The notes beneath the pieces are model-generated. The model was not told the origin of the DNA. It searched no databases and was given only the letters and a program-made list of their open reading frames with translations. Position numbers and translations under genes: made by a program. DNA of 64,000 nt from Dugong dugon (Eukaryota > Chordata > Mammalia > Sirenia > Dugongidae), in the NCBI GenBank assembly GCA_030035585.1, contig CM057473.1, positions 5,134,501 through 5,198,500 of the forward strand. Direction: 5' to 3'. Shown in pieces: positions 55,836-64,000 of the stretch (the stretch's first letter is position 1; every line of letters begins with the position of its first letter).

Positions 55836-58605
55836 AGAATAAATTACATAGTGTGCTCAGAGCCAGGTGCACTTCTAAAGCTTGCTCCTTCTTCGGAAAA
55901 CACTTTATTGTTATTAGTGGAGCCAATTTTATTCTTAAGAGGGAAAGAGGTAATGGGGAAACAGCACCCCATGTTACTCATGACGTGCTGTAGTAGCAAG
56001 TGTTTTTTCTTCCTTGGAGGAGCAGTTGAAAACAGGTGATTGTAAGGATGGCTGTTATTTCATTATTGTTGTTCTCAGCTCTGGTGATGGATGCTTTCCC
56101 TGATATTTAGGAATCAGTCTTTCTTCTGTCTCTTGCGTTCAGCGCATTCTCTTTCCTGTTCTATCTGATCCACATCATTTCACATCCGTTTGCCATCTTC
56201 CATCAGAGCACCAGTCAAGTTCTGGTATAGTACATGTTTCAAGATCTGCATTCATGGTGTAGATGTTACTAAGATAATTGTTGCTAAATGTAGCAGGTAG
56301 ACCTGTTGGCCTGTGGCTTCTGACTATATTCTGATAATTGCAGTGATCAAAATAATTGCAAAACGTTCATGCGGTTGTACGCACTGACATTATTCACGTG
56401 TGATAGTGGTGTCTGTTTTATATAATGCCTCGCTATGCTGACCTGTTGCTTTGAATATTCTAATTTTCATTGATATTTAAAAAGTAAAAGGTCACTTGGA
56501 AGGGGCGGGAAAATACCTTTGGGAGTTCCCTGTTAACACTGGGTGTGTGTATGTGTGTATGTGCAGGGGTTTCGGTGTGCGGTCACTGCGTGCTTGTATG
56601 TTCCCCAGAGAAGCTTGACTGAAATGAGGGAATCCAAACAGAAGTGGAAGAGAAAACAGGATGGATTGAAAGATTTGTGGCAATGACTTCTGTTTTAATT
56701 GCCTCAAGCTATTTGCTGATGAGATCTACATTGTGTTTTGCTGCTTCATTTTTTGAAATGGTCATCATAAGATGTGAATTAAAAATAATTATTCCAGCTA
56801 AACGAAAAATTGTTCTACAATATTTATTTTGTGGTTACAATTTGTGGCTGCATTACCTCAAAATGAATCAAACGCTGTCTAAGTGGCTTAATTAAATGTA
56901 CATTGGAAAACAAATTTCTACCACTTAAATTTTTCTTTCTAACTGAATTTCTCATGAGTTAGGGAATCTTCTCTTGAATGCTTTGTAAGTCTAAAGCAGG
57001 CCAAATATTGAGAATTACTGTATATTTGTTAATATTTGGAATTCTTCTTGCACAAAGATGTATTGTGAACATGCTTAGCAGTCTGACTTGCTTTGGTATT
57101 GATTTGCAGCTATCTGAGGAGCATAAAATTCCTCGTGAAACTTCTGATCCTGTGATTTAGTTCATTAGTATTTTCCTTTTATGTTAGACCAGTCATGGCT
57201 AATGAGGCTTCATAATGTAAAATCACTGACCAAAATGATAAGACACTCTTTGTATATTGACCCAACATCCCGTTTTTAGGGTAACTATTTACTGACCAAT
57301 CTAAGGGTTCTTAGGGTACTAGTAAGGATATTTGTCGCTTTTATGTTTGTTGCATGTGCTTATCCTTCTTTTTTTTAGTTATCAAGATATCATTGTAACT
57401 TTAAGAAATGAAGAATATGGTGGTAGTGGCGGGTGGCAAGAATCACCCTTAGTACCGTTGATACATTCATCATTCGTGTGTTCTCCTGACTCTGCTAAAC
57501 ACTTTGAGTGAGGTGCCTTGACTGTTGTGTCTGTTGTTCTGTATCAATTCTCTGTACATACGTATAAATGTTTTCAGCACGGTAGCTTTTAAGGGATGAT
57601 GGGAATCTCCACTATCCCGCTCTATCAGGACCACTTTAAACTCCTTGGTCCCTGACAGTGGGCCTTCTCTCTCTTATACTGAGGTTTTACGAACCAGAAG
57701 CTTCTCAGGTGAGGTTGCTACTTGTATCTGATTTCTGGAAGATGGTCTGTTCAAATGGGAGGCTCGTTAGGAGTGGCCACAGAGTGTTTGTTGATGATGA
57801 TGAAGTTTCCAAGTGGATTTGTTCCTATTACTAAGACCTCGTGCAATTTCATTTCTCTTTCCCTTCCGCCTCAGTTGGAAACAGATGGTGAACCAAAATT
57901 TTGTGCTTCTAATTAAACATTTCAGTGAGGACCTGGGTAGGTGGGAAGCATTTGCAGCTTCTGTCTCTGTGAGGGAAAACTTTCTTGCTTATCATGTCAC
58001 CCTGTGTTATTTTTGTTTATTTCAGTGACTCTCCGACAACCAGTAGGTAGCACACTTAAAAAACTTTTGTATTTTATGTTTCCCCAAGCTTGCTTATTGT
58101 CTTTGACGTTGGCAATCCTGGATCTGTCAGACAGCGAGCATCTGGTCTCAGAGACACTGAAGGGACAAAAGCGGGGTACACAGGAATGTGTTAGCTGAAT
58201 GGCGCCTGTGTTCAGCACAGCGAGTGGGCTTTCAGCTGTCACGTTACTCGGGGTAGGGGACAGGTTGTGGGTTCTTGAGGATTGCTGATAGGAAGCTTAT
58301 CATTCAGCTGGATATTCAGAGCAAATTCATTTCCGCTTTCTGGAAGTGTGCTTTTGTAATTATGCAGGAGGCTTTTCCTGCCTGTGTGTATATATTTAAA
58401 GAGCAAAACCACCACTACCCGACTCCCATTTTCTGCCCACCCTGCCCCACAGACACACGCACTTCTGAGGGCTACATTTGTGTCTTCTTGATTTCTGTAT
58501 TCTCAGTGCTTCACACAGCGCTGGCACACTTGGGGGTTTTCTAGATGTGATTGAATAAATAATATTGTAATAATTCTTGGAATGCTCTTAATTTGGCCAT
58601 ATATA

Positions 58606-58773
58606 TAAAAAACCAAACCAAACCCGTTGCCATTGAGTCGATTCTGACTCATAGCGACCCTATAGGACAGAGTAGAACTGCCCCATAGGGTTTCCAAGGA
58701 TTGCCTGGTGGATTCGAACTGCTGACCTTTTGGTTAGCAGCCGACTCTTAACCACTGTGCCACCAGGGCTCCT
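58606..58773 (-). mobile_element. AfroSINE, type A, short body, close to consensus
   Basis: accaaacccgttgccattga, gtcgattctgactcatagcg and tgccaccagggctcctt. It sits within AT-repeat sequence. Confidence 0.92.
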
Positions 58774-58874
58774 TGGTATATATATGTGTATATATATGTA
58801 TATTTTAGGGAGCTAGGGTAAGTGGAAATGGCACTGAACCAGTTGAAAACTAATTTTGTTTTGAATGATTCTCA

Positions 58875-59110
58875 TCAGTAGAGTTTTTGGTATGAAAAGA
58901 TTTTATATTTACTCTGAAAAATTTCAAACTCATGAAAAAGTAGACAGCAGTGCAATGAACTCCTATGTACCTGTCATTCAGATTCTAGAATTATCAACTC
59001 ACGTTTCATGTGTTCTCACACTCACTCCCATCCACTACACTGGACTGTTCTGGAAGCAAATTCCAGACGTCATCATTGTATCTATTAGCACTTCAGTTGG
59101 TGTCTCTAAA
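58875..59110. mobile_element. L1M-like relic (weak)
   Basis: aaaaagtagacagcagtgca, actcctatgtacctgtcatt and cagattctagaattatcaac resemble old L1 3' sequence. Confidence 0.4.
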
Positions 59111-59963
59111 AGATGTTTTAGAAAAAATGACTAGATGTAAGCATTTCCTTCTAGCAGTACATTTCAGCTTTGCCATGCCACTTTTGTAGAGCATTTTCTT
59201 CCTTTATTCTTTTGTGTATCCCTCCCTGTACACAGAGGATGATTTCATTAAACCGTGTTGCCACTGTGGTTTGTCTTCAAAGTTAATTTGAAGATGACTT
59301 CCTACAGAGAAAAAAAAAAAAAAACTGTTGACCCATCCTAAACTGAAGGAGAAGCCCTGGAAGTTTCAGTCACGAAGTATTTTAGAATTGTTTTCTTTGG
59401 GTGAACCATTCAGTGTGTTTTCAAAGTTGGACTCATGCCTGTCTGCCCTGCCCCCGGAAGGAGTCGACTTGTGGAGTATATAAATATCACTGACATCCAA
59501 ATGCATTGACTTCACACCGACTCCTTTGCAAATGAGCTGTTAACAACTACCCTTTGTCCCCCTATGATTAGAAAATAAACTTTGCCTGGGTATAGCCTTT
59601 TTCCTACCATTGCAGGTGCTTTCTTGTCATGGTTATTCTCTAATCACGTATGTGTGTTTGAAATTGTGTTCGAAAGCCTCTTTGCTCTAATGCTGTTTGT
59701 TGCCAAAACAATGCTAAAGAGCAAAGTGAATCAAATAAGCAGAAGCGAAGGTGTGACCCAGTTTCCATTGAATCATAAAGTTTGAGTTTTGTCTGAAGAC
59801 CTTTTAAGAGTATAGAAACCTTACGTTCCTTTTTCTTGTAACCAACATCACTCTCCAGGAACAAATCCCTGTTATTCTCGGACATGCGTGGTAATATGTT
59901 GGTGGAGAATGAATTACTCCATCCTGTTTCCTATTGAACATTTTCTTTTCTTTTTGGTCCCAG

Positions 59964-60068
59964 ACACATCAGCTGGATCATTCTGCTCATTACCTGCGCC
60001 TGAAATTTCTGATAGAAAACAAAATGCATCAGTACGTTCCAAAGCCCGAGGAGGACATTTATGAGCTG
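59964..60068 (+). CDS. TIAM1: TIAM1 ninth coding exon, second half of the Ras-binding domain (codons 796-830)
   Basis: The acceptor tctttttggtcccag ends at 59963 and the donor is GAGCTG/gtaatgttt; 105 bases, phase 0 at both ends. The product is THQLDHSAHYLRLKFLIENK then MHQYVPKPEEDIYEL, completing most of the Ras-binding domain. By recall human reads MQLYVPQPEED, so three residues differ in one short loop. This is the last coding exon inside the window. The next, expected to begin with Leu-Tyr-Lys-Glu and lead into the PDZ domain, is not found before 64000, so intron nine is at least 3.9 kb and the gene is incomplete here. Confidence 0.97.
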
Positions 60069-60603
60069 GTAATGTTTATGACTCTTGTCCAAGTACTTTC
60101 TGTGGGAGATGGTTTTTAAATTATGTGTGTACTCATGCTAATTGTGATTGGTGAAGTGGAATGAGCTGTAAAATAAATGAGCCTTATTCAGAGCTCTGAA
60201 GTTTGTGGAGATACCCTTTCTTCTCACCGTATTTCTGCAGAGTGGAAATGTCATCCTTGTTTATCCAGAGAGCAGTGCTGTGCTATCATGAAAAATTGAA
60301 ACCCAGAGCTAACTCTCAGGTGGAATTTTAGGCACTATTCTTAGTTTGCCTTGCAGCTTTGACAGTCTTTTGTTTTAATTGGGAACTCAAAGATCAGCTG
60401 GCCGTTGTCAGAAGAAAAACACCAGGTCCAATTTTGTGTGACTTCTACCTGCTCATTGAAACTGGTGGGAGACAAAGCTGCCAGCCCGTTATCCATCCCA
60501 GCCTAGTGGGATTGTATTTCGATAAGTTCTTGAGGACATTTGTGTTTGAATTTCATTATGGGATATGAGTTCTGACGCAGATCCAGGTTTGCATATATGC
60601 TCT

Positions 60604-60793
60604 AAACCAAAAACCAGACCCACTACTGTCAAGTCGATTCTGACTCATAGCGACCCCATAGGGTTTCCAAGGCTGTAAATCTTTACAGAAGCAGATGGCC
60701 ACATCTTTCTCCCGCAGAGCTGCTGTTGGTTTTGAACCACTGACCTTTTGGTTAGCAGTCAAATGCTTCAACCACTGTGCCACCAGGGCTCCT
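60604..60793 (-). mobile_element. AfroSINE, type A, reverse
   Basis: accagacccactactgtcaa to tgtgccaccagggctccttt. It has lost the segment taggacagagtagaactgcc. Confidence 0.9.
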
Positions 60794-60869
60794 TTATATA
60801 TTCTCTACTGCTCAATAATTATGTGGTATTGGGCAAAAATGGGTGGTAATGCTGCATTTGTAGAATTTT

Positions 60870-60935
60870 GACAAAGATTAGAGGTAATGGTTGACATAGT
60901 AGGTGCTCAGTAAATGATTGTTATTTTAATCCAAC
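60870..60935 (+). mobile_element. MIR 3' scrap
   Basis: tagtaggtgctcagtaaatg. Confidence 0.45.
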
Positions 60936-60952
60936 ATGATCATCCAGATGGC

Positions 60953-61035
60953 CGGACGGGGCAGTGTTTTGTTGTGTTAATCCATAAGGTTGCCATTGAG
61001 TTGGAGCCGACTTGACATCCGTGAACAATAACAAC
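60953..61035 (+). mobile_element. RTE/tRNA-Gly SINE tail fragment
   Basis: ggggcagtgttttgttgtgt, then ttgccattgagttggagccg, ending aacaataacaac. Confidence 0.6.
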
Positions 61036-61311
61036 ATTGTGATAAAACAGTGAAAAGTCCCTTTCTCGTCACCTCGAGTGGTGCGTGTTTCAGTTTCGGA
61101 AACTTTTTAGGTGGAAGGCGCCTCTATCTTGAAGCTCATTCTGCTCTCTGCACTTAGTCATCCCTCTGGGGGCCACCAGGCTGCTTGCCATGAATATGTG
61201 AATGTTAACAGTATGACTTCAGACAGGGTTTTACCACAGGAAGCAGAACTGAAAATTTATTCTGTTTTGGAAAGGGGAAGCATGATTTAACATTTAGTAG
61301 GAAATTTTGTT

Positions 61312-61470
61312 TTTAGTCAACTTTATTGAGGTATACATTACATACAATGAAATTCACCAGTTTCAAGCATACGATTTGATGGGTTTTGACAAATATGTGT
61401 GTAGGGTCTTCTTTACACCACCATGCTCATGATTTAGAACATTTTTGTCATCTGAAAAAGTCGTCTCATG
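61312..61470 (-). mobile_element. L1 3' end, reverse
   Basis: caactttattgaggtataca and caatgaaattcaccagtttc. Confidence 0.7.
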
Positions 61471-61857
61471 CTCCTTTAAGTGTTTTTAATTAAATATAAG
61501 AGAATGTGTGCCTTGTAACCCTTATCATGCCTTGCGGTAGAAGGAAGATCAAAATGACAGGTCTATTTTCAACTATTACTTAAATCAATAAGTGTTAATA
61601 GAGAGGGTGTATTTGACACAGAGCGTGGCTGATTAATTCTTCCTTTGGCACAGGGAAAAGCCCAGTCTCTATGAGTAGAGGGGAAAAGACAAACAAACCT
61701 TTTTCTTACATTTAAGAGGAAAATATTTTACTGGAAACACTTGAATTGTTATTAGATCCTCTGTTTTGCATCTTGTATTAACGAATCTTTCAAATCCTCA
61801 GCGTCGGGGATCACACCTAACCAGTCACCATATATTACACATAGTGAGTGCTTGATA

Positions 61858-62062
61858 AAGGAGCCCTGCTGGCACAGTGGTTAAAGCACTCAGCTGCTAA
61901 CCAGAAGGTCCAGTGGTTCAAACCCACCAGAGGAGAAAGACGTAGCATTCTGCTTCTATAAAGATTATAGCTTTAGAAACCCTTTGGGCAGTTCTACTCT
62001 GTCCTATAGGGTCGCTATGAGTCGGAATTAACTCAACAGCAGTGGGTTTGGTTTTTTGGGGC
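61858..62062 (+). mobile_element. AfroSINE, type A, with probable target-site duplication
   Basis: GTGCTTGAT at 61848-61856 and 62067-62075 flanks ggagccctgctggcacagtg to the tail gtgggtttggttttttgggg. Confidence 0.9.
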
Positions 62063-62261
62063 ATAGGTGCTTGATCGATACATATCTTTTGAAATTGTAT
62101 TGATTTGTCTTTCTTAAGACTTGGCCTTTGTGTGGTCTCGCCCAACTGAGGAGACTAAGTTATGCCAAGATTAGTTTGTTGTAGCTGCAATTGCTCTATT
62201 CATGTTGTAACTGTAGTTTTTTAATAGCATCTAAAGCAAAAAGAGGGACTGAAACCTGCCA

Positions 62262-62358
62262 GCGGTTTGAGTGGCTCAGGACCAGGCGACATTTTGTTCT
62301 TTTATACACTGGTCACCATGGGTTGGAGCCGACTCGACAGCAGCTGACGACAGCAGTG
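62262..62358 (+). mobile_element. RTE/tRNA-Gly SINE tail fragment
   Basis: caggaccaggcgacattttg, then atgggttggagccgactcga and cagcagctgacgacagca. Confidence 0.65.
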
Positions 62359-62949
62359 TCATTCTGAACCAGAGAGTCTTGAATGTACCATGTTCCTGGA
62401 TCGTTTTGAGAGTTTGCAGATAGACCCTTCATTGTCCCTTAGTGAACAAGCGTCAGACCACACATGGTTGTTTGGTTTTCCTAGCTCACTTCCGTCTTGT
62501 TTTTAATGGACTAGGGAAGCTCACACATGTTCCAGGCAGTTTCCCCATAAATGACTCATTCATATCCGACTGTCCCGGAATATTCTATTCTCTGCGATTG
62601 TTCTGTCAAACGTTCTTTAGTAGTAAGGTCAGTAGTTATCAGCAAAAGTGCGCACTAGATTTTAAAGATATTTTGAGGGTCTAATTTGTTTATTTTGGGG
62701 CACAGGAAGTTCTCTTACTTGTGAGTACCTAGGGATAGTCAGTCTGCTCCTTCTCCGCTTTGCTGGTTGTGGTTTAATGTAATTGATACCAGTTTGGCTA
62801 CTTTTTCCTGATTAGTTGGCTGTTGGGTCCAATCCGTGGAATGATAATGAATGTGGTTGTAATCCATGGAGGCACTGGCTTTTCAAAAACCCATACTTCA
62901 TGTGTTTTTCTTAAAGTGACAGGTGAGGATAAGAGTTTGCAGAAACACC

Positions 62950-63090
62950 AATGAATTTTTTCATTCATTCATTCAGCAAATATTTATTTAGCCTTTATTC
63001 TGTGCCTGACACCATTCTAGCTGTGCTGGGCACCAAAAAAAAAATCTCTGCACCTGTGGAACCTACAGTAAAGTTTGCAGAGACAGATAT
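62950..63090. mobile_element. L2 relic
   Basis: ttcattcattcattcagcaa, cctttattctgtgcctgaca and ctgcacctgtggaacctaca. Confidence 0.6.
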
Positions 63091-63322
63091 GAGAACATGT
63101 AAACGTGTGATGTGTCAGGGATGTTACGAGCTATGAAGAAAAATAAAGTCAGGGTGGTGGGATAGAGTGAGGGTGCGTTCGGCAGGGGTGGTGCCGCTCT
63201 TTCAGATGTGACGTTCCCACTGAGGGCTGAATGGAGGGAGGAGTGAGTCACAGAGGTATTTTGGAGAAAAGGGTTGTAGACTCTTTATCAGTCAGGGTTC
63301 TCAAGAAGAAGAGCTTACACTC

Positions 63323-63713
63323 CCCAAAAAACCCAAGCCATTGCCATCAAGTCGATTCTGCCTCATAGAGACTCCGTGTACAACAGAATGAAACATTGCC
63401 CAGCCCTCCAGCATCTTTAAGATCATTGTTATGCCTGAGTTAATTTTTGTGGCCACTGGGTATTCTGAGTGCATTCCAACCTAGGGGACTCATCTTCCAG
63501 TACTATCTTGGACAGTATTCTGTGTGATCCATAGGATTTTCATTGGCTAATTTATCGCCCAGTCTTTCTTTCTAGTCTGTGTTAGTCTGGAAGCTCTGGT
63601 AAAACCTGTCCACCGTAGGTGATTTTGTTGGTATTTGAAATACCTGTGGCTTATCTTCCAGCATCATAGCTACAGGCAAGCACATTACGAAAACCTGACA
63701 GATGGGCGGTAGT
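63323..63713 (-). mobile_element. RTE internal-deletion derivative, reverse
   Basis: 3' end (gccattgccatcaagtcgat, atgaaacattgcccagccct) joined near 63465 to the 5' region (gcattccaacctaggggact, tctgtgttagtctggaagct, cttccagcatcatagctaca). Its reverse complement has the same deletion join as the copy at 33.1 kb. Confidence 0.68.
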
Positions 63714-64000
63714 GCTAAAGGCTAGCCAAGTTGACACGCAAAAGTAACATCGTGTAGGCCGAGGGTACGACGCTAGATGAGGCCTGGAGAAGGGTGAGGG
63801 TGGGGGTGGGAGTGACTTAGTTGGGGTGATGCGGAAAATCAGTGTCGAGACAGTAAGCAAGAGGGACAGCGCAGGAGATGAGGGGATGAAGGGGCTGGGC
63901 ATGCAGGTTTTGGAGGTCTTGGTAGCATGTTTCAGTTAGAGGGGAAACCTTGAGAGAGGAGGGACACTGCCTAAGGCTCTGACTTCTGCGTAAGGCTCAC

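Larger units (their letters stand above)
54399..59963 (+). other. TIAM1: TIAM1 intron after coding exon eight (5.6 kb)
   Basis: Two well-preserved AfroSINEs (55.6 and 58.6 kb) and an L1-like piece (58.9-59.1 kb). The stretches 54400-55620, 55850-58590 and 59300-59950 hold no recognised repeat; 56650-57180 is notably AT-rich, complex sequence. Confidence 0.85.
60069..64000 (+). other. TIAM1: TIAM1 intron after coding exon nine, incomplete
   Basis: Runs off the window. It contains two AfroSINEs, short 3' scraps of tRNA-Gly SINE/RTE tail, an L1 3' end, an L2 relic and an RTE deletion derivative. The stretches 60080-60600, 61040-61310, 61480-61850, 62360-62940 and 63720-64000 have nothing recognised. 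Confidence 0.8.

Noticed and set aside
60069..64000. A tenth TIAM1 exon (expected to begin Leu-Tyr-Lys-Glu-Ile)
   Set aside because: I looked for an acceptor followed by this reading and the PDZ start and found none; the exon must be beyond 64000.

Overview
This window is vertebrate nuclear DNA, from an afrotherian mammal and most probably an elephant-like paenungulate. The evidence is a high density of tRNA-derived SINEs of the AfroSINE type (about 34 recognisable copies in two body types), a tRNA-Gly-headed relative, and fragments of an RTE-type LINE whose 3' end resembles the SINE tails. Exons are short, introns long, and splice sites are standard GT-AG. I see no bacterial, plasmid or phage content.

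One protein-coding gene is present, on the plus strand: TIAM1, the Rac1 guanine-nucleotide exchange factor. Nine coding exons are visible: 2440-3410, 21322-21769, 28061-28233, 39027-39251, 41158-41343, 47949-48095, 50547-50621, 54228-54398 and 59964-60068. They join without a frame break into 830 codons. These cover the myristoylated PEST-rich N-terminus, the N-terminal PH domain, the coiled-coil/extension region and nearly all of the Ras-binding domain. The PDZ, DH and C-terminal PH modules (the catalytic half) lie downstream of the window. The 5' non-coding exons and main promoter lie upstream. All internal introns are phase 0 except the second (phase 1), so exons four to nine could each be skipped without shifting the frame.

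The rest (about 96 percent) is intron filled with layered repeats. Old mammal-wide layers are MIR, L2, L1M pieces, MER20/MER5-like hAT elements, two nested MLT1-type MaLR LTRs and an ERVL-type LTR followed by a tRNA-Leu primer-binding site. Afrotherian layers are the AfroSINEs, the tRNA-Gly SINE, RTE ends and RTE internal-deletion derivatives, and a LINE-like element present in three copies. A 17-bp minisatellite (37931-38227) has grown inside the inner MaLR LTR.

There is no hidden multi-gene system here. The most informative pattern is the RTE/SINE network: AfroSINE bodies and tails, the tRNA-Gly SINE and a recurrent RTE deletion derivative all share pieces of one RTE parent, and two distant copies carry the same deletion junction. 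Repeat family names are from memory of consensus sequences and were not searched; edges are accurate to roughly 5-20 bases unless a duplication or splice site fixes them.
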